Shown here: positions 1 to 9,232 of the stretch, one piece after another
Layout of the letters: every line of letters begins with the position of its first letter
Position numbering within the stretch: position 1 is the first letter of the stretch
NCBI RefSeq assembly: GCF_001431595.1
Contig: NZ_LDJO01000051.1
Coordinates: 20,265-84,264, forward strand
Origin: Stenotrophomonas acidaminiphila
GTDB lineage: Bacteria > Pseudomonadota > Gammaproteobacteria > Xanthomonadales > Xanthomonadaceae
DNA length: 64,000 nucleotides
Direction: 5' to 3'
The notes under the pieces: generated by a model
Seen by the model: only the letters and a program-made list of their open reading frames with translations
The model's database searches: none
Told to the model about the DNA's origin: nothing
Translations under genes and position numbers: made by a program

Positions 1-764
1 CCAGCGATTACGGCATCGCCCGCTGGGACATCCCCGCCGGCTACCTGTGCCCGCCAGTGCCAGGCCGGGTGGATTACCTGCACGGCCTGGCCGACCTGCT
101 TGCCGCCGATGCCGGTGGCGCGATCCCGCGCGGCCCCGGGGTGCGCGTGCTCGATATCGGCGTGGGCGCCAACTGCATCTACCCGCTGCTCGGGCAGGCC
201 GAGTACGGCTGGTCGTTCGTCGCCAGCGACATCGACGGCGCCGCCCTGCAGTCGGCCGCCGCCAATGTGCGCGGCAACGGCCTCGAGGGGCTGATCGAAC
301 TGCGCCTGCAGCACGCGCGCGGCAGCCTGTTCGCCGGCGTGGTGCAGGCACAGGACCGCTTCCACCTGACCCTGTGCAACCCGCCGTTCCACGCCTCGGC
401 CAGGGAGGCCGCGCAGGGCAGCCAGCGCAAGCTGCGCAACCTTGGCGGCGACAAGAGCGCGCCGCGCGGCAAGCCGCCGCTGTTGAACTTCGGCGGCCAG
501 GCCAACGAACTGTGGTGTACCGGTGGCGAGGCCTCGTTCCTGCGGCGGATGATCCGCGAAAGCGTGGACGTGCAGGCGCAGGTGCTGTGGTTCAGCGCGC
601 TGGTCGCCAAGCGCGAGCACCTGGCCGACATCCATCGGCAGCTGGCCCGCTCCGGCGCGCTCGACGTGCGTGAAGTGGCGATGGCGCAGGGCAGCAAGCA
701 GAGCCGTTTCGTCGCCTGGACCTTCCACCCTGCCGCGCACAGGACGCGGTGGCTGGCGGGGTAG
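1..764 (+). CDS. rlmF: 23S rRNA (adenine(1618)-N6)-methyltransferase RlmF, 5'-truncated by window edge
   Basis: This is the C-terminal ~253 residues of RlmF, the SAM-dependent enzyme that N6-methylates A1618 (E. coli numbering) of 23S rRNA. The frame is open from base 3 and enters from upstream, so the true start lies outside the window. Family members are about 300 aa, so roughly 50-70 residues are missing. Visible signs are the block [15 protein letters not shown] at the left edge, SAM-binding motif I ([16 protein letters not shown], about window residue 50) and the N6-adenine methyltransferase signature NPPF at about residue 126. A later [20 protein letters not shown] block is also typical of RlmF. 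An internal GTG at 57 is not a plausible start because conserved residues precede it. The next gene begins 131 bases downstream in the same direction. Confidence 0.93.
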   Translation, partial: SDYGIARWDIPAGYLCPPVPGRVDYLHGLADLLAADAGGAIPRGPGVRVLDIGVGANCIYPLLGQAEYGWSFVASDIDGAALQSAAANVRGNGLEGLIELRLQHARGSLFAGVVQAQDRFHLTLCNPPFHASAREAAQGSQRKLRNLGGDKSAPRGKPPLLNFGGQANELWCTGGEASFLRRMIRESVDVQAQVLWFSALVAKREHLADIHRQLARSGALDVREVAMAQGSKQSRFVAWTFHPAAHRTRWLAG

Positions 765-895
765 GAACGATGTGTGCGGGCCGGTCATGGATTGCTCCCG
801 CATCATAGGCTGCGGCCGAATGCGCCATTGGTCCGGTCACGATGCCTGAACGCGGCTTCGTCGAAAGTACGGCTCCCCCTCCCAGGAGCTGCTGC

Positions 896-2059
896 ATGCG
901 CATCGTCCCCCTGTCGCTGGCCTGCCTGAGCGTGCTGCTGTCGGCATGCAGCCCGCCATCACCGCCGCCCGCCGCGCAAGCGGAGGCGGGCGCCGCGGCC
1001 ACGGAGGAGCAGGATGCGGCGGCGGCCGATGCCGGTTTCGAGTTCCCGGCGATCCCACAGATCATGGTGCCCAGCATCGTCGGCAGCGGCCCGGCGCAGC
1101 GGCAGCTGGAATCGTCGATGCAGGCCCTGATCGACCCGCTGGCCGGGATCAGCGTGCGCCCGGCGAACTGCTCCACCAACGGTGCCCTGGTCAACGAGAG
1201 CGGCTTCACCAACGTCGACGCCGCCGGCAACCTGCAGCGCGTCGCCAGTGAGGGCGTGTTCGACGTGGCCGCCGACGGCAGCGGCCTGGCGGTGACCGGC
1301 GAGGACGTGGTGCGGGTCAATCCGGACGGCAGCGGCAGCATCGTCAACAGCGCCGGTACCTTCGAGGTGAAGGCCGATGGCTCCGGTACCTATGTCGGCG
1401 AGTTCGGCCATATCGCGCTGGACGGCAAGGGCGGCGGCACCTGGGTGGGCGACTTCGGCAACATCGAGAACCACGGTGATGGCTCGGGGCTCTGGGTGGG
1501 TGAGGAAGGCAGCATCGAGGTGCGCGCCGATGGCTCCGGGCGCTGGATCGGCGGGCCCGAAGGCATCGCCGAGAACCGCGGCGACGGCACCGGCACCGTG
1601 GGTGCGGTCGCGCGCGAGGTGCGCATGGCGCCGTTGCCGCCGCTGCCGCCGGCCGGGCGCTTCCCGCTGCTGGACAGATTCCGGCCCTCGGGCGCGCCAT
1701 GCGGCTTCGTGGTGACTCTCAGCGACAAGGTGCTGTTCGACTTCGACAAGGCGCAGGTGCGTGCCGATGCGGGCGAGGTGCTGGACGGGCTGTCCGGCGC
1801 GCTGGCCAAGGTTCCCGCCCGCGCCATCGAGGTCCGCGGGCATACCGACGCCAAGGGCAGCGACGCCTACAACCAGGATCTGTCCGAACGCCGCGCGCAG
1901 GCGGTGGTGGCGGCGCTGCGCCAGCGTGGCGTGGCGCAGGATGCCAGCGCGCGCGGCTACGGCGAGACGCAGCCGGTGGCGCCCAACGAGGTCGATGGCA
2001 GGGACAATCCCGGCGGCCGCCAGCTCAACCGCAGGGTCGAGATCTTCGTGCGTACCTGA
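896..2059 (+). CDS. OmpA-family lipoprotein with glycine-rich DGSG repeats
   Basis: Predicted 387-aa outer-membrane lipoprotein that should bind peptidoglycan through its C-terminal OmpA domain. The start at 896 is chosen because AGGAG lies 8 bases upstream and translation then gives a clean lipoprotein signal, MRIVPLSLACLSVLLSAC, with the lipobox Cys at residue 18; an in-frame ATG at 842 would bury that signal. An Ala/Pro/Glu-rich linker follows. Residues ~110-235 hold about six imperfect ~20-residue repeats built around DGSG and YVGEFG/WVGDFG-like pairs. The C-terminal ~115 residues match the OmpA-like fold: VLFDFDKAQVRADA, then EVRGHTDAKGSDAYNQDLSERRA and GYGETQPVAPN, ending NRRVEIFVRT. 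The peptidoglycan-contacting Asp and Arg positions of the family are present. The role of the repeats is unknown. Confidence 0.88.
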   Translation: MRIVPLSLACLSVLLSACSPPSPPPAAQAEAGAAATEEQDAAAADAGFEFPAIPQIMVPSIVGSGPAQRQLESSMQALIDPLAGISVRPANCSTNGALVNESGFTNVDAAGNLQRVASEGVFDVAADGSGLAVTGEDVVRVNPDGSGSIVNSAGTFEVKADGSGTYVGEFGHIALDGKGGGTWVGDFGNIENHGDGSGLWVGEEGSIEVRADGSGRWIGGPEGIAENRGDGTGTVGAVAREVRMAPLPPLPPAGRFPLLDRFRPSGAPCGFVVTLSDKVLFDFDKAQVRADAGEVLDGLSGALAKVPARAIEVRGHTDAKGSDAYNQDLSERRAQAVVAALRQRGVAQDASARGYGETQPVAPNEVDGRDNPGGRQLNRRVEIFVRT

Positions 2060-2157
2060 GCCGGGTTCTCGCAGGCCGGGGCATGGCTAACGGCCCGTGT
2101 GGCGGAGCGCATGCCCGGGCGATCATCCGTCGACCCGAACCGACGAGAGACCCGCCG

Positions 2158-4077
2158 ATGCACCCGATCCGCCCCGCCCTGCTGGGACTGGCACTGTTGG
2201 CCGCCATGGGCCTGGCGCATGCCGCCCCCGACGTGCCCACCACCGACGCCCGCGGCGTCGCCATCAGCGAGGCGGCGTATCCGGGCACGATCCTGCTGGA
2301 CGTGGATGCCACCGACCTCGGCCAGCGGGTGTTCAAGGTGCGCCAGACCGTGCCGGTACGGCCCGGGCTGCAGCGTTTCCACTATCCGGCGTGGCTGCCG
2401 GGCAACCATGCCGCCAGTGGCGCGATCGAGAAGCTGGCCGGGCTGGTCGTCACCGGCAACGGCCAGCGCCTGGAATGGACCCGCGACCCGCTCGACGTCT
2501 TCACCTTCAACGTGCAGGTGCCCGAAGGCGTGGCCGAGCTGCGCATGGACTACCAGTTCCTCAGCCCCACCGATGCCGCGCAGGGGCGCACGGTGATGAC
2601 CCCGAACATGCTCACCCTGCAGTGGATCGCGATGGTGCTGTACCCGGCCGGCCACGCCGCGCACGCCATCAGCTACCGCGCCAGCGCCCGCTACCCGCAG
2701 GGCTGGGAAGCGGCCAGCGCGCTGGAGGTCGAGCGCCGCGACGGCGACACCGTGCATTACGCACCGACCAACCTGGAAATCCTGGTCGATTCGCCGGTGT
2801 TCGCCGGCCGTTACCACCGCCGCATCGACCTGGCCCCGGCCGGCACCCGCCCGGTGCGCCTGAACGTGTTCGCCGACCGCGCCAAGGACCTGGAGGCCAG
2901 GCCCGAGCACATCGAGCAGCACCGCGCGCTGGTGACCCAGGCGCGCCGGCTGTTCGGGGCCGAGCACTACAACCACTACGATTTCCTGTTCGCGGTGACC
3001 AGCCAGCTCGGCGGCATCGGCCTGGAGCACCAGCGTTCCAGCGAGAACAGCGAGGACCGCGACTATTTCAGCGGCTGGAACGCCAAGGTCGGCAGCAGCG
3101 ACCTGCTCGGCCACGAGTACACGCATTCGTGGGACGGCAAGTACCGGCGCCCGGCCGACCTGGCCACGCTGAACTACAACGTGCCGATGCAGGGCAGCCT
3201 GCTGTGGGTCTACGAGGGCCAGACCCAGTACTGGGGCAACGTGCTGACCGCGCGCTCCGGGATCCGCCCGATGGATGCCTCGCGCGATGCGCTGGCGCTG
3301 GTCGCGGCCACCTATGCCGACAACCGCCCCGGGCTGGAGTGGCGCTCGCTGGGCGACACCACCAACGACCCGGTGATCGCGCGACGCAAACCCAAGCCCT
3401 ACCGCGGCTACCAGATGAGCGAGGACTACTACCAGGGCGGGCAGATGCTGTGGCTGGAAGCGGACGTGCGCATCCGCCGGCTGAGCAGCGGCAAGCGCAG
3501 CCTGGACGATTTCGCCCGCGCGTTCTTCGGAAAGAACGACGGCCAGTGGGAACGGCCCGACACGTACACCTTCGAGGATGTCACCGCGACCCTGGAACAG
3601 GTGCAGCCCACCGGCGACTGGGCGCAATTCCTGCGCGACCGCCTCGAGCGCCGGGTGGGCCTGACCGGCGGCATCGAGGCGGCCGGCTGGAAGCTGGTCT
3701 ATGGCGACACGCCCAGCGCCTACTACAAGGCGACGATGAAGGGCCGCGGCGCCAGCTTCATCTACTCGCTGGGCCTGTCGCTGGATGGCAATGGCCGCAT
3801 CGGTGAGGTGCGCTGGGACAGCCCGGCCTTCAACGCCGGCCTCGGCAGCGGCATGCAGGTGCTGGCGGTCAACGACCTGCAGTACAGCGCCGACGAGCTG
3901 GAAGAGGCGGTGCGTGCGGCGAAGGACGGCAAGCAGCCGATCCGCCTGCTGGTCAAGGACATGGACGTGTACCGCACGCTTGCCATCGACTACCGCGGCG
4001 GCCTGCGTTACCCGTCGCTGCAGCGCATCGAAGGCACCCCCGACTACCTGACGCCGATCTTCAGCGCCAGGAAGTGA
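2158..4077 (+). CDS. M61-family metallopeptidase (glycyl aminopeptidase-like), exported
   Basis: A 639-aa zinc aminopeptidase of the M61 family, whose characterised members release N-terminal glycine and some other residues. The start gives a Sec signal peptide, MHPIRPALLGLALLAAMGLAHA, so it should act in the periplasm. The zinc site reads HEYTHSWDGK at about residue 318 (HExxH), with the third ligand expected in WVYEGQTQYW about 34 residues later. The C-terminal third contains a PDZ-like domain (GLGSGMQVLAVNDLQYSADELEEAV). The N-terminal ~200 residues form the M61 beta domain. It is homologous along its whole length to the product at 17647-19545, and the two genes flank the minus-strand MoxR/TldD operon. 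It ends about 120 bases from the convergent end of that operon. Confidence 0.9.
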   Translation: MHPIRPALLGLALLAAMGLAHAAPDVPTTDARGVAISEAAYPGTILLDVDATDLGQRVFKVRQTVPVRPGLQRFHYPAWLPGNHAASGAIEKLAGLVVTGNGQRLEWTRDPLDVFTFNVQVPEGVAELRMDYQFLSPTDAAQGRTVMTPNMLTLQWIAMVLYPAGHAAHAISYRASARYPQGWEAASALEVERRDGDTVHYAPTNLEILVDSPVFAGRYHRRIDLAPAGTRPVRLNVFADRAKDLEARPEHIEQHRALVTQARRLFGAEHYNHYDFLFAVTSQLGGIGLEHQRSSENSEDRDYFSGWNAKVGSSDLLGHEYTHSWDGKYRRPADLATLNYNVPMQGSLLWVYEGQTQYWGNVLTARSGIRPMDASRDALALVAATYADNRPGLEWRSLGDTTNDPVIARRKPKPYRGYQMSEDYYQGGQMLWLEADVRIRRLSSGKRSLDDFARAFFGKNDGQWERPDTYTFEDVTATLEQVQPTGDWAQFLRDRLERRVGLTGGIEAAGWKLVYGDTPSAYYKATMKGRGASFIYSLGLSLDGNGRIGEVRWDSPAFNAGLGSGMQVLAVNDLQYSADELEEAVRAAKDGKQPIRLLVKDMDVYRTLAIDYRGGLRYPSLQRIEGTPDYLTPIFSARK

Positions 4078-4197
4078 CCGCCGCCGCCGGCGGTCGCTCG
4101 CCTGCATCGGCAACGGGTGATCGCCGGTAGCGCCGACCGTCGCGGGCGCGCAATGCGCCTGCTGGCTGCTCCGTCGCGCATGCGCATGCGCGTGGCG

Positions 4198-5961
4198 CTA
4201 CGTGGCGGGGCGGGTGCGGCGTTCCAGCCACCACAACAGGCCGGCCACCCCGATGAAGCCCAGCAGCCAGGGCCAGCGCGGGCCGGGTACCGGCAGCGCG
4301 CGGGTACCGGCAGGGGCGCTGCCGCCGCGCAGGGCCGCGGTGGCCTCGCGCGTGGCCTGGGCATGCAGGGCGCGTGCGGCGGCCGGGTCGATGACCCGCA
4401 CCCCGGCGCTGGCGTCGCCGACGACGACCCGGTGCCAACCGGCCTGCCGCGGCCACCAGCCGCTGCAGTTGCCGGCGCGTGGATCGGCCAGCAGCGCGGT
4501 GGTGTCGCCATCGGGCGCCTGCACCCGCGCGCCGTCCGGCAGCCCGCACAGCGCGACGCGTTCGCCGGCCCAGGCCCAGGCGGGCAGCCGTGCCAGCGGC
4601 GATGCCGGCAGCGGCCGCGCCAGCACCGCCAGCACCTGGTTCCACAGTTCGGCATGGATGTCGGCATGACCGGCGAGTACCAGGGTGTAGCTGTCGGCGA
4701 TCGGCAGCAGGCCGATGCGTCCCCGCCCGAAGGCGCGCCAGCCGCCGATCGCGCTGTCGTCGGCGGCGCGCAGCAGCGGCACCACGCCGGGATCGGCGAA
4801 CGCCAGGTCGAAGCGCTCGATGGCCGGCGCCGCGGGCGCGCGCTCACCGCCAGTACCTGCATCCGCACCCGTACCCGCGCCCATGTTGGCACCGGCGTCG
4901 CGCAGCTTCACCGTTGCGGTCCGTTCGCCGCCACGCAGGTCCAGCCCCCAGTCGCGCAGGGTGCGGCGGGCATTGCCGTCCAGCGCGCCGCCCATGCGCA
5001 CCAGCACGCCGAGGCCGTCGCGCATCGCCGCGGTGATGGCCGCGCGCTGCGCCACCGACAAGGCGGCCAGGCGGCGCTCGTCGAGCAGCAGCAGGTCGAG
5101 CCGGGCGAGGCCGGCCGGGTCGATCGCCGGCGGTGCATCGCCCAGCTGCACGCCGCCCCCGACATCGATGCCGGTCTGTACGCGCGCGCCTGCATCGGTG
5201 GCCCAGCGCTGCAGGTACTTCAGTTCCGGCCCGGGTGCGCCGGCAAGCAGGCGCAGCGCGGGCGCCGGCAGCGGGCGCACGCGCACCGGCACCGGCAACT
5301 GGTCGAGCACCTTGCCGTCGCGGTCGAGCGCGCGCAGGGTGAACTCGACGTCGCCGGCTTCGCGCGCGCTGGCCGCCAGGCGGACGCGGCCGTCGCCACC
5401 GGGCACGCCGATGGCGACACGATGCCCGGCCGGGTCGAGCAGCTCCACCCGCGCCCGTGCCAGGCCCTGTACGCGCGTGCCGACCTCGAAGCGTGCGCCG
5501 GCGGCGAGCGGCGCCGGCGCCTGCAGTTCCACCAGTCCCCGCGGCGCGGCGGCGGGCAGGAAGCGCAGCGGCGGCAGTGCGGCATCGCGGTCGCGCGCCG
5601 GCAGGCCCTGGCCGACGACAACCAGTTCGCGGGTACCCGGATGCCGGCGCAGCGCTGTGGCCAGATCCGGTACCCGGGCCACGTCCGCCAGTGCCGGCGC
5701 TTCGGGCAGGCGCAACCGCATGCCGGCAGGGGTGGCGGCCAGCGCCGCCGCGGTGGTGCCGGCGCTGGCGATCAGCAGCGTATCGGCGGGCACCGGCTGC
5801 CGTGGCGGGAACAGGGTCAGCCCGAGCAGCAACGCCGCGGCCAGCTGCAGCGCCAGCAACAGCGACAGGCGCGCGAGCGGCGGGCGCGGCGGCAGGCACA
5901 GGCGCAGGCTGGCGAGCAGCACGGCCAGGGCGATGAGGACGAGCGGCAGCCACGCGGTCAT
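4198..5961 (-). CDS. Membrane-anchored hypothetical protein, last gene of the MoxR operon
   Basis: I do not recognise a named function for this 587-aa protein. It begins MTAWLPLVLIALAVLLASLR with two adjacent hydrophobic segments (about residues 3-22 and 30-50). A large soluble part follows that includes a glutamine-amidotransferase-like stretch (LDLLLLDERRLAALS... GLGVLVRMGG, about residues 280-330). It ends with one transmembrane segment (WPWLLGFIGVAGLLWWLERR). This N-terminal TM pair, soluble core and C-terminal TM layout resembles the large membrane proteins that accompany MoxR/DUF58/BatA genes in many Proteobacteria. The ATG at 5961 overlaps the TGA of the upstream gene (ATGA), implying translational coupling. 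It converges with the M61 gene to the left. Confidence 0.8.
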   Translation of the reverse strand: MTAWLPLVLIALAVLLASLRLCLPPRPPLARLSLLLALQLAAALLLGLTLFPPRQPVPADTLLIASAGTTAAALAATPAGMRLRLPEAPALADVARVPDLATALRRHPGTRELVVVGQGLPARDRDAALPPLRFLPAAAPRGLVELQAPAPLAAGARFEVGTRVQGLARARVELLDPAGHRVAIGVPGGDGRVRLAASAREAGDVEFTLRALDRDGKVLDQLPVPVRVRPLPAPALRLLAGAPGPELKYLQRWATDAGARVQTGIDVGGGVQLGDAPPAIDPAGLARLDLLLLDERRLAALSVAQRAAITAAMRDGLGVLVRMGGALDGNARRTLRDWGLDLRGGERTATVKLRDAGANMGAGTGADAGTGGERAPAAPAIERFDLAFADPGVVPLLRAADDSAIGGWRAFGRGRIGLLPIADSYTLVLAGHADIHAELWNQVLAVLARPLPASPLARLPAWAWAGERVALCGLPDGARVQAPDGDTTALLADPRAGNCSGWWPRQAGWHRVVVGDASAGVRVIDPAAARALHAQATREATAALRGGSAPAGTRALPVPGPRWPWLLGFIGVAGLLWWLERRTRPAT

Positions 5962-8084
5962 CGAGCGGTTTCCTGTGGTGCGGCCAGCGCATCCAGATAA
6001 CGCCGGCCCATGGCGTCGGCCGCCTCGCGCCGTGCCGGCGGGCCCGGTGCGCGCGGCAGCGCCGGCCACAGCTGGTCGCGCAGGCGTTGCCGGCAGGCGT
6101 CGCAATCGGGTTGCTGGCGCAGTGCGTCGATGGCGGCGGCGATGTCGAGCGGGTCGGGTACGGCCTGCGGATGCGCCTCCAGCCAGCGCGACACTGCGTC
6201 CAGGTCGACCGCGGCCCCGGCCGTCGCCAGTGCCCGCCAGGCGTCGACCGGGGTGGTGTCGCCCGCTGCCCGCCGCGGCAGCCGCAGGTCGCGGTTGCCC
6301 AGGCCGTCGCGCTTGCCGCCCATGCGCCGCGCCATGTCGATCGGCGGCAGCTCGGGACCGACCCGCGCCAGGTAGACGCGCTCGGCCTGCTGCACCTGCT
6401 TGATGAAGCCCAGCGCCTTGTAGGCGTAGGGCAATGCCTTGTCGGGATGGCCCTGGCGCAGCGCGCCCTCGGACTGCCACATCTGGTCGAGCGCCGCCTT
6501 GAGGATGGCGCGGGTCTGCGGATCGAGCAGGGTCGCGGCCTCGGCGTGGTCGTGGGTGTGGCCGTACTCGGCGAGCACGTCGGTGGCGCTGCCGAAGGCC
6601 GCGGCGTCGCCTTCGTTGCCGGCGGCGCCATGGTCGTGATCGTGGCCATCGTCGTCGGCGTGCGCGCCGGCCGGGGCGTCGGCGGTGGGCGGCGGCTTGG
6701 CACCGCCCTCGGCCTCCTCGCCGAGGAACTGGCCATAGCGCAGGCGCAGGATGCGCTGGTCCACGCCGATGGCATCCGCCCGCCGGGTGAACGTGTCGGC
6801 GTCGAGCGCGCCGCGCTGCTTCAGCAATGCCTCGGCGTCGATGATGATCTGGCGCTGGCTGCGGAAGTAGGCCGGCATCACCTTCTTGATCGCGCCTTCC
6901 AGGTCGCTGGTCTGCACTTCCTGCGCGCTGGGCAGGCGCAGGATCAGGCTGGGGCTGCGTGCTTCCTGCGGCTGCGGCGCACGGTTGTCGCGCACGCCCA
7001 GGCGCGCGACCACTTCATCGCCGGCGCCGACGCTCAGCGCGTCCAGGTCGACGTCGTAGGCAAAGCGGCGGGCGCTGGCGGGACCGCTGCCGGCCAGCGT
7101 GATGCGGCGCTGCTGGAAGTCGATGTTCTCGCCGCTGCCCTTGGCGCTGGTGAGCTCCAGCACCGCGTCGGCGGCGACGCCGAAGTCGTCGCTGGCCTCG
7201 AACCGCAGCGCCCAGCGGCGCTGCCGTGGCGCGGCCCGGGTCAGCGTCTGCGCCGGCTCGATCACCTTCACCTGTGGCGGCCGGTCGGGCACCACCTGCA
7301 GCCGCCAGGCGCGTCCGGCACCGGCCAGCGCGGGTTCGGCGACGATCCGGTACAGGCCGGAACGCTGCAGCGTCTGGCTCGCCTGCCAGTAGTCGCCCTC
7401 GCGCTGCAGCGGCAGCCGGCGGCCGTCGTGGAACTGCAGCCACACCTGCTGCGGTTGCGGCGACAGGCGCAGCTGCCAGCGCAGGTGGCTGCCCTGCAGG
7501 GCGCGCGCGTCGAGGATCTCGCCGGCGCGGGCGGGCTGGCCGGTATAGGCCGGCGGGGTCACTTCCAGCCGGGTACCGCGCAGCGCGGGCGGGTTGGCCG
7601 CCGTGGCCGCTGCCGGGCGCTCGTCGTGGCGGCCGGGCGGCGCGACCCCGGTGGCGCGCGGCCACAGTACCGCGCCGCCGGCGACCAGCAGCGCGGCGCC
7701 GATGCAGGCGAGCAGGCGCGGCCACTGCCAGCGTGGGCGCAGGTCGGGTGGCGCCGTGCGCAGGCGTTGTTCGATGCGCGCGCGCTGGCGCTGCTGCAGC
7801 GGGTTCAGTGCCTGCGGCGCGGCGAACAGCAGGTCGGCGCTGTCCTCCAAGCGCGGTTGCTGGTCCAGGCGCGCGACCAGCCAGCGTGCATCCAGCCGGC
7901 GTGCGCGCCAGGTGGCGAAGGCGGCAACCGCGAGCAGGGCGAGGGTGAGCACCACGCTGCCGGCGTCGAACCCGGCCACGCGCAGCGCCAGCACGCCCAG
8001 CGCCAGTGCCAGCGGCACGCCACCGGCCAGCGTGATCAGCAGCAGCCGGCGCCGCGCGCCGCGCAGCAGTGCCAGCGGGTTCAT
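5958..8084 (-). CDS. DUF4175-like membrane protein with histidine-rich insert
   Basis: A 708-aa protein of the large membrane family found next to BatA/MoxR genes, best described as DUF4175-like; biochemical function unknown. The start MNPLALLRGARRRLLLITL is fixed by an ATGA overlap with the preceding gene. An open frame continues upstream in the same phase to 8612, but that part is antisense-type shadow coding. Two hydrophobic segments lie at about residues 15-60 and a third at ~125-145 (LLACIGAALLVAGGAVLW). The long region after them is probably periplasmic and contains Ig-like or beta stretches. At about residues 480-520 there is an Asp/His-rich insert (DDDGHDHDHGAAG and later EYGHTHDHAEA) of the kind that binds Zn or Ni. 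A Cys pair (CDAC) occurs near the C-terminus. Confidence 0.8.
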   Translation of the reverse strand: MNPLALLRGARRRLLLITLAGGVPLALALGVLALRVAGFDAGSVVLTLALLAVAAFATWRARRLDARWLVARLDQQPRLEDSADLLFAAPQALNPLQQRQRARIEQRLRTAPPDLRPRWQWPRLLACIGAALLVAGGAVLWPRATGVAPPGRHDERPAAATAANPPALRGTRLEVTPPAYTGQPARAGEILDARALQGSHLRWQLRLSPQPQQVWLQFHDGRRLPLQREGDYWQASQTLQRSGLYRIVAEPALAGAGRAWRLQVVPDRPPQVKVIEPAQTLTRAAPRQRRWALRFEASDDFGVAADAVLELTSAKGSGENIDFQQRRITLAGSGPASARRFAYDVDLDALSVGAGDEVVARLGVRDNRAPQPQEARSPSLILRLPSAQEVQTSDLEGAIKKVMPAYFRSQRQIIIDAEALLKQRGALDADTFTRRADAIGVDQRILRLRYGQFLGEEAEGGAKPPPTADAPAGAHADDDGHDHDHGAAGNEGDAAAFGSATDVLAEYGHTHDHAEAATLLDPQTRAILKAALDQMWQSEGALRQGHPDKALPYAYKALGFIKQVQQAERVYLARVGPELPPIDMARRMGGKRDGLGNRDLRLPRRAAGDTTPVDAWRALATAGAAVDLDAVSRWLEAHPQAVPDPLDIAAAIDALRQQPDCDACRQRLRDQLWPALPRAPGPPARREAADAMGRRYLDALAAPQETAR

Positions 8085-9232
8085 GCCTGCCCCCGGCGCC
8101 GGCGCGCGCTGGCCAGCCAGCGTTCCAGCAGGAACAGCATGGCGATGGCGGCGACCAGCCAGGGCACGGGTTCGTAGGCCGGCTGCGGGCACGTGGCGGC
8201 CCCCGTGTCCGGCTGCATTGCCGCGGCCCATGCCCGGGTCGGTGCGGGCGGCGCCTGCAGCAGCCCGCGCAGGTGCTGCGGAAAGCCGGCATCGAGCAGC
8301 GCCGGTATTGCCGCGGGCTGCAGGGGGGCGGCCCAGCGCAGCCATTGCCCGGCGTCGCCAGTCACCTGCTCGATCACCGCCGCGCCGCCATCGTCGCGCC
8401 ACAGCGGCAGGTGCTGCGTGGCAGCCGGCAACGGCGTGCGCGCGTCGACCAGCAGCCGACCGCCAGCGCCGGCCCATGCCTGCACTGCCGCCGGAACCGG
8501 CCTGGCCGACAGCCACACGCGGATGCCATCGCCGTCGGCGAACGGATGCTCGTCGCCGGCGATGTCGAGCGGCGTGGCGGCGTTCCATGCCTGGGCAACG
8601 GCACGCAACCATGGCAGCGCGGCGGCACCGGCCTGGTCATGGCGGATGTGCAGGCGCGGTGGCGCCAGTTCGCTGCGCTCGGCAGCCGCCGGCGCGGCTT
8701 CGATCACCTGCCAGCGCACGCTGCGCGACAACCGCGGCCGTTGCCCATCCAGTCCGTCCAGCACCGATGGCACCACCACCGTGAGCGGCACGGTGGGTGG
8801 CAGCGTCGCATCGAGTTCGCGCAGCAGGCTGGCCAGCGGCTGCGGCGATGCCGGCACCGCCGGCGCATCCAGCGCGGGAAAGCCCGGTGCCAGCCACAGC
8901 CATTGCGCCTGCTCGCCGGGAACGGCACGGCGTGCGCTGGCGATGTCCACGCCGGGTGCCACGGCGACGCGCGGCGCGACATCCTCGACGCCGTGCAGCG
9001 CCGGCCGTGCCAGCAGCAGTGCCAGCAGCGCCAGCAGCAGCAGCCGTACCAGCAGCAGCGGCCAGTCGTCGAAGCGGATGCGTCGGCGTGGGCGCGGCCG
9101 GGCCGCCAGCCAGCGCAGCGCGGCGAAGTCGAGCAGCCGCTGCTCGTCGCGCCGCGCCAGGTGGATCAGCAACGGCAGCAACAGGCTCGCCAGTGCCGCC
9201 AGCCCCGCCGGGAACAGCCATGCCAGGCTCAT
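8081..9232 (-). CDS. BatA-like membrane protein (aerotolerance-type N-terminal domain)
   Basis: A 383-aa protein whose N-terminus, MSLAWLFPAGLAALASLLLPLLIHLARR, followed by a basic stretch and a second long hydrophobic segment (DDWPLLLVRLLLLALLALLLARPAL), matches the BatA N-terminal domain. A soluble region of about 250 residues follows, and then a C-terminal TM segment (VPWLVAAIAMLFLLERWLAS). No von Willebrand A MIDAS motif is obvious, so this is the VWA-poor membrane partner rather than a full BatA/BatB. Its ATG overlaps the stop of the DUF58 gene (ATGA), and its own stop overlaps the next start in the same way, so the three genes are translationally linked. Confidence 0.82.
   Translation of the reverse strand: MSLAWLFPAGLAALASLLLPLLIHLARRDEQRLLDFAALRWLAARPRPRRRIRFDDWPLLLVRLLLLALLALLLARPALHGVEDVAPRVAVAPGVDIASARRAVPGEQAQWLWLAPGFPALDAPAVPASPQPLASLLRELDATLPPTVPLTVVVPSVLDGLDGQRPRLSRSVRWQVIEAAPAAAERSELAPPRLHIRHDQAGAAALPWLRAVAQAWNAATPLDIAGDEHPFADGDGIRVWLSARPVPAAVQAWAGAGGRLLVDARTPLPAATQHLPLWRDDGGAAVIEQVTGDAGQWLRWAAPLQPAAIPALLDAGFPQHLRGLLQAPPAPTRAWAAAMQPDTGAATCPQPAYEPVPWLVAAIAMLFLLERWLASARRRRGQA

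Noticed and set aside
1957..4113. Open minus-strand frame over the first M61 gene.
   Set aside because: No domain; the plus-strand gene has a signal peptide, HEYTH zinc motif and PDZ domain.
8085..8612. Upstream extension of the DUF4175-like gene to 8612.
   Set aside because: It overlaps the BatA-like gene for 528 bases, is Arg-rich and has no ribosome-binding site; the ATG at 8084 forms a four-base overlap as in the neighbouring genes.
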